A stretch of DNA of 64,000 bases from contig JAIOTZ010000034.1 of the NCBI GenBank assembly GCA_023374045.1, forward strand, positions 1 to 64,000, read 5' to 3'. Below the pieces are notes generated by a model that was given only the letters and a program-made list of their open reading frames with translations, ran no database searches and had not been told where the DNA came from. The translations under genes and the position numbers were made by a program. This DNA is from Limonium bicolor (lineage: Eukaryota > Streptophyta > Magnoliopsida > Caryophyllales > Plumbaginaceae). Below are positions 11,171 to 23,580 of the stretch, piece by piece; positions within the stretch are counted from its first letter, which is position 1; each line of letters opens with the position of its first letter.

Positions 11171-11367
11171 CCATGTAATGTTAGAAGGAGATGAGGAATG
11201 AGATGTAAAATTTAAGCTCATGTTGTAAACAGGATGGTTATGAATAAAATAACAGTGTTGTTCATATGAATTGTTACGACTCTTGTTATACCATCAATAC
11301 TCATGAAGCTTATGAACACAATTAGGTTATGGACTCGGTACGGAAGGTGCATTAAGTATACTTATAG
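11171..11367 (+). other. AlkB 3' segment with poly(A)-like signal and acceptor before protease
   Basis: Follows the AlkB stop. It holds AATAAA at 11243-11248 with T/G-rich sequence after it, which could end a gag-AlkB transcript, and finishes TTATAG at 11367, an acceptor that puts protease in frame with gag. It could be the captured 3' untranslated region of the host gene. No coding region is seen. Confidence 0.5.
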
Positions 11368-11990
11368 AGGCACAGGCCGACGCTAGCGGTACTATCCTCA
11401 CCGGCACCTTTCCGATTAATGGGATTGAGGCATCAGTTCTCTTCGACTCAGGGGCCTCGCATACCTTTGTCTCGGCATCATTCGCGAGCAGGTGGGGCTA
11501 GACAGTGATGAGCTACCCGCACTTCACGGTTACGCTCCCGTCTAGGAGAAGGTTCGTTGCACTCGTTACTACCGAGGAGCCACTTCAGAATTAAGGGAGA
11601 AGACTTTCAGTCAGTTTCATTGAGTTCAGTAAGCTAGGATTGATGTTATCTTCGGGATGAACTGGTTGGAGCGGCACAAGGGACGTATCCTCTGCGCGAG
11701 CATAGATTGCTGCTCAGGAGTCCGTCTGGGGTAACAATATCATACCGCCAGAGGCCCAGAGAGCCTTAGACTAAGATCATCACCGCCATGGCAATGTATA
11801 AAGAATTAAGGAGAAAGGAAGAAGTATACCTCTGCTATGTACAGGACATAGAGAGAGACCCGAGTTCGACCCCGACTTACCGGTAGTGTCGGAGTTCCCC
11901 GACTTATTCCACGGGAACTGCCCGGCATGCCACCCACTCGGGAGGTAGAGTTCACCATCCAGCTGCTACCTGTACCGGACCGATAGCCAA
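11368..11990 (+). pseudogene. pro: retroviral-type aspartic protease and linker, broken
   Basis: After EAQADASGTILTGTFP comes the active-site motif LFDSGASHTFVS (near 11435-11470), typical of Ty3/gypsy protease, which processes Gag-Pol. The frame meets TAG at 11499-11501 and more stops afterwards; an FGMNWL motif near 11660 is the usual downstream protease signature. The linker to RT is degraded by several small indels. No reading frame longer than 60 codons survives on this strand. Confidence 0.8.
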
Positions 11991-13163
11991 AGCACCATAC
12001 CGTATGGCTCCGGCGAGAAATGACTGAGTTAAAAGAACAATTGAAAGATTTGTTGGATAAGGGATTCATTAGACCAAGTGTGTCACCATGGGGAGCGCCA
12101 GTCCTCTTCGTGAAGAAGAAGGATGGTAGTCTCCACCTCTGCGACTACAGAGAGCTGAATGCAGTGATAGTGAAGAATAAGTACCCACTACCCGCATTGA
12201 CGATCTGTTCGATCATTGAAGGGAGCTCTGTGTTTCCAAGATTGATCTCAGATCGGGGTATCATCAGATAGCCATTAAGGAGGGAGACATTGAGAGACGG
12301 CATTCCGGACACGATATGTCCACTATGAGTTCACAGTAATGCCGTTCGGTTTGTCGAACGCACCGGCGAAGTTTATGGATCTGATGAACCGCTTGTTCCG
12401 GGAGCAGCTGGACAAGTCGGTTGTGGTGTTTATAGATGACATTCTGATATACTCGAAGTCTGAGGTTGAACATGAGGAACATCTGAGGAGGGTATTGGAA
12501 GTACTGAGGGAGAACCAGCTATACGCTAAGTTCTCCAAATGTGAGTTTTGGCTTGACCAGGTCTCTTTCCTAGGTCATGTCATCTCAGATGCTGGGATCG
12601 CAGTGGATCCAGCAAAGATTGATGCCGTACGTACTTGGCCAAGGCCGAAGACTGTTACCGACATCCGGAGCTTTCTCGGTCTGGCAGGTTACTACAGGAG
12701 GTTTGTTAGAGATTTCAGCAAGGTCGCGAAACCGATGACCAGTCTGATGAAGAAGGATGCACCGTTCTTGTGGACAGTAGACTGTGAGAGATCATTTCAG
12801 CGCTTGAAGGACTCTCTGACCACTGCACCGGTTCTGACCATTCCAGACGGTACAGAGGGCTTTGAGGTTTATTGTGATGCATCCGGCAGAGGGCTGGGTT
12901 GCGTGCTCATGCAACATGGCAAGGTGGTGGCATATGCCTCACGCCAGTTGAAGAAACATGAGGAGAACTACCCCACACATGATTTAGAGCTGGGAGCTGT
13001 AGTCTTCACTTTGAAGATATGGCGCCACTTCTTATATGGGGTTCGTGTCACGATCTACACCGATCACAAGAGTTTGAGATACATATTCACTCAGATGGAG
13101 TTAAATCTTCGACAGAGGAGATGGTTAGAGCTTCTGAAAGACTATGACATTGACCTCCAATAA
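11991..13163 (+). pseudogene. pol: reverse transcriptase and RNase H, broken
   Basis: RT begins near the PYRMAP motif (about 11996); [31 protein letters not shown] and CDYRELN follow. Frameshifts at about 12200-12300 break the segment through DLRSGYHQ. The frame from 12339 is open for 274 codons: [12 protein letters not shown], the catalytic FIDDILIYS, the RT thumb, then RNase H ([21 protein letters not shown]). TAA at 13161-13163 with a frameshift separates it from GKANVVADALSRR. RT and RNase H copy the RNA into DNA in the particle. Confidence 0.92.
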
Positions 13164-14199
13164 AAGAGGGAAGGCCAATGTTGTAGCAGATGCCCTGAGC
13201 CGTCGAGCACACTCACTCCATTCGCTAGTTTCTTTCTCCAGCTTGGTTGATGAGGTGCGAGAGGCTCAGAGGACAGATGAGTACATGAGAGAGGTCAGAC
13301 AAAAGCTAACAGATGGTACCTTTGAGAGTCAGAAATACGACTTCAGACTTCATGATGATGATCTGATCAGACTTAAGGGCCGGTTATGCATACCACGGGG
13401 CAACGCGGATCTGAAAGACCGTATACTTAGGGAATCACACTGTTCTTCAGTTTCCATCCATCCGGGAGCCTCTAAAATGTATAAAGACATGAAGAGATAC
13501 TTCTGGTGGTCAGGGATGAAGACAGATGTTACCGAGTTCGTCTTGAGGTGTCTCACATGCCAGAAGGTGAAATTCGAGCACCGAGACCAGGCGGAATGGT
13601 ACAGTCGATGCCTGTTCCAGAGTGGAAGTTCCATGATATCTCCATGGACTTCGTAGTTGGGCTTCCACTGCTAGGGGAGGTCTCAACATGATGGGTGGTG
13701 GTGGATCGCCTTACCAAAGTAGCCCGATTCATACCGATGAAGGATACTTGGAAGGTGACCAGATTAGCTGAGTATTGAGAAAGAAATCATGAGACATCAC
13801 GGCATACCAAAGACCATAGTGTCAGATAGAGATACCAGATTCCTTTCGAGGTACTGGAGAGCTACCAGAGAAGCGTTGGGTACAGAACTCAAGCTGAGTA
13901 CCGCGTTCCATCCTCAGACAGATGGTCAGACTGAGCGTACTATTCAGACACTCGAGGACATGCTGAGAGCATGTGCCTTAGACTTCCAGGGTAGTTGGAT
14001 TGACAGACTACATCTGATCGAGTTTTCATACAACAACAGCTATCACGCTTCGATCAAGATGGCACCTTTTCAAGCGTTGTACGGTAGACCATGTCGTACA
14101 CCGCTCTGCTGGGATGAGTCGAGTGAGACGGTCATTATAGGACCTGAGTACTTAGAATAAGTTAAGGCTGAAGTTCAGCAAATCAGGGAGAACATGAAA
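13144..14199 (+). pseudogene. pol: integrase N-terminal part, broken and cut by element B
   Basis: Starts with the GKANVVADALSRR linker. The zinc-binding region follows ([17 protein letters not shown] and CLTCQK), then the core with [11 protein letters not shown] (first catalytic Asp), SDRDTRF (second Asp) and TERTIQTLEDMLRA (Glu). Frameshifts lie near 13590 and 13680-13790, and a stop at 14158-14160. At 14199 the sequence is split by element B; the next residues of the same protein resume at 27884-27889. Confidence 0.92.
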
Positions 14200-14839
14200 T
14201 GTAACACCCCAACTGCTAATCTCGTCATTACCTCTTAAACTGTCCCAATTGCCAATAATCTCGCAGCGGAACTCTAAATACAACAGAGGGTGATACAACG
14301 CCGTTAGCCACCCATATGGCAAACCAGGCCTATCTCACATACAGTAACGGTCTGATGGACTGGAACAACCGAATACACAATACAAATACAATACTCAACT
14401 CATTTCTTTACTATACTGAGTCTACAATAAATGGATACCGACAACATATTCGGTCTTACACTTCCTTCAATACATAAGTAATTAAAACTACTACCCATGC
14501 AACCCACCGACCCCGTCCTACTCTCGAACGGTAACATCTTCGGTGTACCTGTAAATAAAAACATCGCCCCTAGGGGCTCAGCTTAACGCTGCATATGAAA
14601 TTCGCATACCCCGAGCGCTAACCGGGGTACGCCGACCACTTAGTCGGATATACATGGAGTTCATTTTAGTCAAACAACATGCATCAAAGCAATACAATAA
14701 GTACATGTAATGCTCAAGGAATCTACATCCAATCATGGAACACAATTCCTAACTAACATAACAAGGTTGTTAGTTGTATCTGGTTACTCTTAGGCCTCGA
14801 GGGTTATACCTCACTATGCCTTGTTTACTTATTCAATAC

Positions 14840-15000
14840 ACCCATTCTCTTGGGCTACTCGTACTATACTCACCCAACTCTGGGTTACTTATTCTCATTA
14901 TCTCACCCATCTCTGGGTTATTTATACTCATTATCTCACCCACACTCTTGGGTTATTTATACTCATTATCTCACCCACACTCTTGGGTTATTTATACTCA
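14840..15000. repeat. 35-bp tandem repeat in B LTR
   Basis: About four to five copies of a roughly 35-bp unit containing CTCATTATCTCACCCACAC and TTGGGTTATTTATA, degenerate at the left end. The right LTR has the same array at 24220-24378 with small indels. Confidence 0.8.
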
Positions 15001-16237
15001 AGCTCTTGTAGATTCTCGAGACGCTACAGGTCTCCTACGTCACGCTTGTTACTCTTATATATACTTAGGCCAAAACTCATGGCTCTCTAGCATAGTCTTA
15101 CTTCCCCGGTTTCGACCCTACTCTGGGTCTAGCATGGTGGGAAGGTTCAACTAGCTCACGGAACTCTCTCTTAGTTCCTATCTCTTTTACTTAGGTCCGA
15201 CTACTCTCGGACTACTCTCGTTCCCATATACTCCTCTCTCGGAGTTATAATAATATCATGTATATTAGTCTAGAAGCATCACTCTCGATGTTTCTAATGA
15301 CTTGGGAACATTACTTTAGTTCGGTTAATCTTAGGTTTTAAGAGTTACCATACATTTACTTTACTCATACTTTCGGTTACTTGCATATACCAGGTAAAAT
15401 CCTCATATAGGAGGTCGACCATGTCTCAAGGGAGTTACTAATCCCTCAGGTCTCTTTTACCTTCTTCACTGGTTCACATCTTCGAACTATCTTAAATCCT
15501 CTTGAAGAGGTTCACTTATCTTTCCACTCTCATTTGTTTTGTGGATTGTTTCAATGTGGTTTTCTAACCATTATCGGGTATTTACTCAACCCGTACTTCC
15601 CCTCACATTCTAGGGAGTTCATATGTTTGCATTATCGTTATACTTTAACGGATAGTTTGTGTGTTTGCACGTTTTCGTTATCATAAGCGTCGACCCGATC
15701 TATGGGTCTCTAGCCAAACGTTACTCACTACGAGTCGGTCCATTCACTATGTTAGACCACACCAGCATACAAGTATGTTAGCTCATTCAACATACAACAA
15801 GGCATACATAATCAAACAAGGGATTATTTTCATGCTTAAATCTTGATTAAGCCGGCACACAAACACACAAATCAACATAACTCGGTTAGCACGCGGAGTA
15901 TGAGAAAATCATACCTTTCAGGGGTTTTTACTTTTACTGTGTCATCTCACCTTGCTCGGGTCACACACGATCCTCTGATAACGTTTCAAACATTATTATT
16001 AATACTAAGCTCATACGGAACATAATTAAATGTTATTCCCGTATTACCCCGTTATCCCGTTATCTTGGTTTCACTCTTGTTAATTTGAGTTATCACTTCT
16101 CAACCACTTCTAACACTTTCTTACACTTCCTAGGGCCTTAACATGTCACCAAACAAGGCCTTAACATCTTATAACATCATTAACATTTAAACCCCATCAT
16201 TTCCAACCTTAAAAATGCTCTCTGTTGGTTTCTGGCG

Positions 16238-16494
16238 GTGGTCCGGGACTTGGTCCCCACCCTAAGTCCTGGACCATTACAAGGTATAACTCTCGGCTTT
16301 TATTTTCACCTGGTCCGGGACTTCATGCAGGAGTCAGGTCCCGGACCATAATGCAGGCAAAGTCTCGGCTTAAAAATTGTGGGTGGTCCGGGACTTGGGC
16401 ATGGTCTTAAGTCCCGGACCAAGCAAGCAGAGAACTCTCGGGGGTAAAATCAGGGGTGGTCCGGGACTTGGTCCTGGACCTAAGTCCCGGACCC
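16238..16494. repeat. Array of four GGTCCGGGAC...GTCCCGGACC palindromes in B left LTR
   Basis: Four units, each opening GGTCCGGGACTT and closing AAGTCCCGGACC or near variants, with 15-25 bases between, spaced about 65-85 bp. In RNA each would form a strong hairpin. The matching array is at 25602-25854, and S2 has three related units at 30970-31149. Confidence 0.85.
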
Positions 16495-18516
16495 TGCTAC
16501 AGATTTTGCAGAATTGACATTTTCTAACTCTGTTACAGGTTATCTCTTAGCCCATTGATTAACCTATCTTCACCAACTAAAATCCACATGTTTTAGCATC
16601 TAATTACCCACCTAAACCACCTTAAACCAAGCACCAAGTACACCCACCAATCTAGTTAATTTTACTTAGATTCTTACACACTTACAAGGCTAGTTATTCT
16701 CTGTTATGTTACAAGACTTGTAACAGATTTGGTTTCTTCTTTAAACCATTCAAACCTCACTTACTGATGCCATCCAAGCACTCACATGGCATTATTTTTA
16801 CTCCTAACACACCTCCTTCAAAGTTTGGTTTCCAAACCATTAACCACTCACTTAAACCTCTTAAAACACCTAGTTTCTTCCTTTGAATAGAACACTCAAG
16901 TCCATACATCCCTAGGAAATTTTGACAGCATGCCTACTTCTTAAGCATATTCACCACACTTAAATCAGCTCATAAACACTTCTTCATCCTGTTTAATGAA
17001 ACACAACAACTACAATACACCAAATTTCCCTCTTGTTTACACATATACACTAACTTGGCTTCTAGGTTTATTTTTCTCACACTCAAGCACATTAATACAT
17101 TCTGCTTCAAATAACAATATTGCAGTACCAAGGCTACGCAAGCTCAAAGTTATTTATTCAACACCCACATCAATTCCACAAGGAAAATAAAACCAATTCA
17201 AGGTAAGCTCTTTACCTTGTTTTACTTTCAGTTTTCACTCCTCTTCTTCCTCTTTCTCTTGCTCCCTCTTTCTCCTCTTGTTTTCCACACCACACAAGGG
17301 CTATGGTTTGCCAACTACAACCACCGCCCATCACACACATACAACAATCAATTCACTTTTCCTCCACAAAACCTAATATATATTTTAAGAGCTAGTTTTC
17401 AAAGTTTAATATAGATTTTACCTTAGAGAACCCAAATGGATGACTTGGCAATCAATTGGAGAAGTTTTCCAACACCCACAAAAACCCACGGTCTCGACTG
17501 AAATGAGGGGAAATTCCAATGTGAGGGAAAAATCCCACAAATGGCAAGAATGAGCTTGAAATGGCCTAAACTTATGCTTATTATTACCTTAAAGCATCAA
17601 GGAGAAGAAGAAGGGTTGAAATCTACTCTTCAAGCTTCAAAAGCTCCAACGTCAATGGAAATGAAGATGGAGGAATCGGGTTTTAATTGGGTGGAAACCG
17701 AAGCTCTCACCGAGAGGAGTTCAACGGTACAAATTTCGTGTGATTTGGTGGAGGAATGAGCAAGATAGAGGTGGGACATGGAGGGAGGTGTGCTGTTCAG
17801 TCTCGCGAGTTACAGAGGAAGAAGAAGAAGTTTGCAAATTCTGGAGCAAACCGTGAATGAAGAAAAAGAAGGTGAGAAGGTAAGTAACTTACTTTTTACT
17901 TTTACTTTATACTATTGCTTTATTTACTTATTTGTCTTGTTATTACTTAATAGCTAGCAAGCTATTAATGGGTGTACACTTATTAATTAAAACCGGCCCA
18001 CATTAATTAATAGCCCGGGTCGTTTTTCGTCTTTTCGAATTAAACGCGTTTCGTCTCCCGGTTTCGTCACTATTCACTTACCGGGTCCGTTTTCCGGAAT
18101 TTTCTCGTTTAATTAATTTTAATGGTTATTAAGCTTCCATTAATACTTAATTATAGTTATTTAATCAACTAATTTTTAGGTCCGTTTGACCACTTAAAGT
18201 CACGTTTTCGGGCTTTCTCGAAAAACGTGCTTTTATGCTTATTTAGCGTTTTAATCCATTTTTTGGATCCGTTTTCTTCGGGAATCATTCCCGTATACTA
18301 ATTAGGCCTAACTAAGCCTTAGGAATCCATCTCGGACCCTTACGAGATCATATCTCTTATTTTCTTTTAATGCGCATTTTAGCGTTTTTCGCTTTTCAAG
18401 CGTTTTCTCTTTATTTGGTTTTATTCTTCTTTTACCAATACTCTCTAGGCACAATTAGGCCTTTAATAATTTTATTAGAGTAATTAAATCGCCATTTTTA
18501 GATCCGGGGTATTAAA

Positions 18517-18550
18517 ATCTACCCCCCTTAGGAACTTTGTCCTCAAAGTT
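18517..18550 (-). other. Element B polypurine tract with upstream stem-loop
   Basis: Inverted: ATCTACCCCCCTTAGG is the complement of the polypurine tract, followed by AACTTTG (18533-18539), TCCT, CAAAGTT (18544-18550), a perfect 7-bp stem. This is the same module as in A at 28646-28682. Confidence 0.88.
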
Positions 18551-21500
18551 GGTGAATCTAAATGGTTACTCTCATGGGCGTACTATGCCAAGGTTATAAT
18601 ACATGTATAACCTTACAGACTCCACAAGTCCGTCTTATTTCACACTACACATACCACACATATATCACAGCATGTATAGCAATCAAAAATACTTTTTGTA
18701 CTCTCTCCATGGAATCGGTCCGAAGACAAGAAGGCACTACAGTCCTCGAATCCATGTTGAGTAATATACTACTGATCCCTCAGGTACCGGTCACGTTGAA
18801 CACTTACTCTTTCTGGTTCACGGCCGTTTCATGACAAATGGGCACTTACTCTCTCTGGCCCACGGTCCCTTCGGTTCTGATCAAAACGTTACACATATAC
18901 ATATCCTCAGGCACTCTGGTTGACTCACTCAACACAGGAACATCTCAGGGTACTCTCCCCGTCCCGCTGCCTTTGGAAAAATCACACACTGACACCGCCC
19001 CAACCGGTCACTTAGGACCGCCGCACGTACGGTGCAATGGTTTCAAAACTAATACACGCCCACCGTTCTACCGGTCATCAAGACTTAAGGCCACAGCCAT
19101 CGGCGGGTGATAGTTTCAAAACCAGTTTTCGTTTTTCCATCTTCATACTTGAAGAAAATTCATTTGTAAATTCCGTTTGGAAATTCTTTTTAAAACATCA
19201 CACACTACAAATCCGGTTTATGGTAGCTGTATCTTCTCTTGACGTGATTACTTGTGACCACTTATAGGGAGCTTCAAGAATCATCCAACCCTGATGTGAT
19301 CAGCATCAGTGTTGAACTATCCTTCCACCCCAATTTGTGTTCGGTTTCCCTTGATCGCTAGCAGATCAAGTTCCACCTCCCACGTCAGTTTCAAACAATC
19401 AGATAGTCAAACATTTTCATTTTCTATCTTTTATTCTTTCTAGTCACATTCATAAAACAATTCGTTTTAATTTACCTCAAATTTCCTAAAACTTAGGTCA
19501 TCCGTCATTATCATTGCTTCACTTGCTTTGCCTAGGCATCCCATACTTATGTCCTCATTAGTCAAATTATTACTCAATTAAAACACACAACATGCAACTC
19601 CAAAGGATGGAACTCACTCCATCAATCATTCTCAAATAAAATTACCTAGGGAACTCACTCCCTACAAGGTTCCACATCGGTTTCATACCAATTCGTACTC
19701 ATTATAACTCATGTCTAATCTCACTAGACATATACTATAGGGATTCTCATTCCCTAGGAGTCTCTCTACTCCTCTTTTCATAAATTTACATACTCGTTAC
19801 TTGCATCACTCATGCACAATAATCATTATTACACAATGAATGGGTACATATGTTTATGTAACATAAGTTCCAATCATCAAAACAATTTCTTTTTGTGCTA
19901 TGCACATAGTAGTTTACGCACCAATACGTAAACATACTCTAAGCGGTTTTTCTCGCCCTACCCCCTTAAAAGGGGTTACGCCCGCGTAACCAACCATATG
20001 TTATCACTGAACATTGGTTCACTAATTCGAGTATTATGAAGTGTTTTAACTTCAATGTGGTTAATTAACTCATAACCGGGTTCGGTTCTAGCCTCTAAGG
20101 CTTCAAGGGGTTTATGATATAGGTATACTTAACCCTGAATCACGGTCCACAAGCTTCTGCTGCGTGACCTGATAACTAGAGCTTAATTCGCTCTTTGGTA
20201 TTCTCAATGTATTAATCCACTCCCTTTTTTCCCTTTGTGTCTTGGGAATAAAGGTTCTCAATCGTCGCTAGGTGTCTCTTACCGTATGCGAATTCGATGA
20301 GTTATAGATTTTCTCTCCAGCTCTCTGGAAATCCATTTTTGTATAACTCTGTATACTCTCGTGGTTATTCACTACTCTTTCCGACTTATTGTCGGTTGAG
20401 GTCAAGCTACTACTCAGTATGTAGTGCTTCCTCGTTTAATTTTTATGTTTGTTTACTTGTCACTGTACAAGAATTCTTCATCTATACCACTATGCGTTAC
20501 TATGTATCAGTCCTGGGACCTGTGGGTTACTGCCCACGTTCTTTGTGCATCTTTGGCCAAAGGCCGCACGGTTATTTCTCTAGATTCCCACTCAATAGGC
20601 TTCGTTGACATTTCTTAATTCCTGGCTCTCCCACTTGATCATTACCGCACAAGTGCAATACCAAAACACTCAGTCATACAGAGTGCAGAAGCGTAAACCC
20701 TTGACAGTAAATCTCTCATGAGATAGGAATGATCATGTCTTCTTTACCACATTTCCTTATCAACTTCATATCACTAACCGAATATACTCTTACAATGGTC
20801 GCTTACTGCGTACCTTGTTCTTTCTCATTTTCATGGCATCCGCTACTACTTTAGCTTCCGCCCAGGTGTTCTCGCCATTTACACTATGGCTTGCCATTCA
20901 CTTGGCTCAACAATATACGCTATTCTTTAAATCTCTCTGCGCGCTTGCGCACTGCTTACTCTGCAGTTCATACTGTACACATACAGTGTTCACTACTCAT
21001 CCGATTACTCTATCGGTTTCCTTTTTACTGCTATCAAGGTTCCTCTTTACACACTACTATAGTTCATATGCTCCTTGGCAATATACACATGCTCAAGTTT
21101 TACTACACCGCTCTAGCGGTTTCACATTTCATGCCAACGTGGTAGCCTTTCTCTGGAGGATTCACGCAATTGCCGCTCCCTAGGCCCCACAGTAACAAGT
21201 GGTATCCCCACTCTAAAGTAGCGGTTTATTCTCCACTGTTTCTTCTATGCGTTTATGCTTATGTTCGCACTGTTTAAATCTATAGTTTGTAGTTAGTTTT
21301 ATCGGCTTACAAGCCACCTTGCCTCGAGCCATGCTCTGCGCGACTGTTTATACAAGTTTCTGCTTCTCCGTACACCATTAAATGGTTTGGAGGTATTACT
21401 GGGTTTTTGATATGGTAGTTTCATCACGCTTCCGAACATGGAAGACCCTTAAAGTATTTTGATACTAATTCATGCCCTCTGGCAAGTTAGGGTGTTCCCT

Positions 21501-23552
21501 TTTTACGTGGGATCCCTTCGGGTTCTACCCGAGTGTTTGATTTAACACTTGTATTCTCAACACGATATCTCGTTCAACTACTGTTGACTTCGGTACCCTT
21601 CACGGATTGCTCCGGGGTATTTTTGAGTCGTGCCATTACATCTGGCTTGAACTCATGGGTATATTCAGATTCTTACTCCGCCTTGCGGTTATGTATATTT
21701 TGAAATATCCCGTTTAAGGTTGTAATGTCTCCCATTATTGGGTAGATCCTTGGTACTTTTCCTTTACCTTCTTGGTCAGGTTGTCATTCTCTTCAGTGAA
21801 GTATACTGTGGGAACTCTATCCCGTTATCGAACATTAATATGTTCTTTTTAGGCTTTCGCCATATTGCTTACACTGGTATTCATTCCAGTCATTATGTAT
21901 TTCCTCCTTGATTCCTGAGACATATCCCATGTCTATACTTAATACTCTGTGCTTCTCACACTTATCCACGCTATGTCCTTAGGTCCGTCACCTTACTGGT
22001 TTCTAGACTCCCTTATCTTGGTAAGCTTCCTTGTGTTCTTCGATCATTCGAGGTGTCCAACTGTCTTGGTTTGAATTGGCTCTTTCGTCCGTAGTATGGA
22101 GTGGGCTACTTCCCGTGTTCCGTACTCTACTTGTATACATACATGGAGTATCTTATTGATACGTTGCCACTTACCCGACTAACTCATAATTGGTCTGTCA
22201 GGCCCGCAAGCTCCTTCGGAGTGCGGTCGTTCCATGTCTCGTTTAGTACACCGTAGTGTCGGTCACACGCCTAAGTGAAGTATTTGTTGCCAACTCCTCT
22301 TATATCGTCCTATGATAACTTACCGTGATTCTCTGGTTTGGTTTTCAAAAATTTGGGAGTTTTTGGAAAATTCTCTGTTTGAAAGAAAATTGGGGTTTTG
22401 AAGGTAAATTCTTCATGGCATTTCAACGCCGGTTACTTCTTACCAGGTCCAGCTTCTCGCTGACTGGTATGTTCTTTATACAATGATCAGGCTGTTATGT
22501 CTTTTCAAGGTTCGTTTCACAATTCTTAAGGTTGGTCTCACCATATTGGCTTCTCTCGCCATCTTGGTACCTGCTAAGTACTGGTAGCTTGTCAAAGCCC
22601 CTCTTAGTGGTTCTGTTTTTACTGCACTTGCCGTGGCGAGTGCGCGATACAGGCGGTATTTTGGGTTAACTCATACCGGTCATGGTATTGTTCACATTGT
22701 GTTTGGTAGCCTCGTCGGCTCTTGCTTTGATCCTATGGTCGGATAACTGCTCGTCGGGCTGCTACTTGTTCATCTTGCCATGACTGTCATTCATTTAGGT
22801 GCTTCTCCATCCTCGGAGTTCCATAATTACTTAGTTCAGTGTTCTCCCTCGTTGCTCGTTCCCACGTCGTTACCGTGGTTACCGAGGTTTACATCACTAG
22901 GCACTACCGTTGTAGTCCTATTCGGGTGTACCCCATAATTATGCTTGTAGCCGCCTAAGCTATGCCCGCTAGGTATTGCAACCTCTTCGGGTGTGGCAGG
23001 GTGGGTGTATCTACTCCTGACTAGATTCTTAGTCGGTTGATAGATCGTTGGTGGTATTATTTAGTTATGGCGGTCCGTAGACATGTGTCTCGGTTTGGTT
23101 GTTTCTCATTAATCCGCCTTGTTGCGCGGTTAGTGCTTCCTTCTTGCTACTGCTTGGCTAGCTAGGTTCTCGCGACTGCTAAGCATGTCGCCCCAAGCTG
23201 CCACAGATTCCGGTCTTCTTGGACTAGGATTTCTCGATCTTCCGCTTTTTAGTGCGGTTATTGTCGTTCCAACGGGATCCATCTCCGGGGTTTCCGGTTC
23301 TCAGGATCTACCGCGTGACAGATTCTGGTTCATATCGAAATATTAAATAAGTGCCAGATTGGGTTTCCCCGTCTCTCTGACGTTCTTCCCCAAGCTTTTA
23401 ATACGGGGGTTGTGGAGGGCGGGTGTGGTATTGTAGGTATCCAGATCATACTGGAAGTTCCTATCTAGCGCATCTCTCACGCTACCACTCAACCCTTAGC
23501 CCTAAGTCTCTATTTCCTAACTCGGTATTTCCTAAGCTCGGTATTTCCAGTC
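18551..23552 (-). pseudogene. Element B internal region, coding capacity lost
   Basis: About 5 kb that should hold gag-pol of a minus-strand element. No minus-strand frame of 60 codons or more lies wholly inside it. The only clear coding trace is AKVVADAM on the minus strand near 20855-20832, which resembles the KANVVADALSR linker between RNase H and integrase; 19956-19991 matches the end of pol. Plus-strand frames of up to 122 codons (20297-20608, 20815-21183) run against the element and show no domain. I read this as decayed pol of a related element, not a new gene. Confidence 0.6.
19956..19991 (-). other. second polypurine/stem-loop module of element B
   Basis: In element orientation: GGTTACG, CGGG, CGTAACC (stem 19974-19991, 7 bp), then CCTTTTAAGGGGGTAGGG. 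It matches the pol-end module of A (28386-28420) and of E3 (62022-62058), and sits about 1.4 kb from the LTR in B against about 0.26 kb in A. Confidence 0.78.
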
Positions 23553-23580
23553 ATCAGAGCGATACTTCGCTCTGATACCA
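23553..23580 (-). other. Element B primer-binding site within a perfect stem
   Basis: The complement of TGGTATCAGAGC lies at 23569-23580, next to the right LTR after a short T run. It overlaps the 9-bp inverted repeat ATCAGAGCG (23553-23561) and CGCTCTGAT (23568-23576). The loop differs from that of A while the stem is identical. Confidence 0.92.

Larger units (their letters stand above)
14200..18516 (-). repeat. Element B 3' LTR (left copy)
   Basis: Plus-strand ends TGTAACACCCC and GGGGTATTAAA; in element orientation the LTR therefore starts TTTAATACC and ends TGTTACA, not TG...CA. The AAA end is set by the target duplication and by the polypurine tract that follows, and both LTRs share it. 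4317 bp. Reading frames within it (14774-15154, 17541-17759 and others) recur in the other copy and match no family I know. Confidence 0.9.

Noticed and set aside
14840..15000. CRISPR-like direct repeats
   Set aside because: The repeats are tandem with no unique spacers, inside a plant LTR.
17541..17759. 72-codon frame repeated at 26904-27122
   Set aside because: Conserved only because both LTRs of B are copies of each other; it runs against the element and has no domain.
20297..21183. Plus-strand frames of 103 and 122 codons in the element B interior
   Set aside because: They run opposite to the element, show no domain, and overlap the only pol-like trace on the minus strand.
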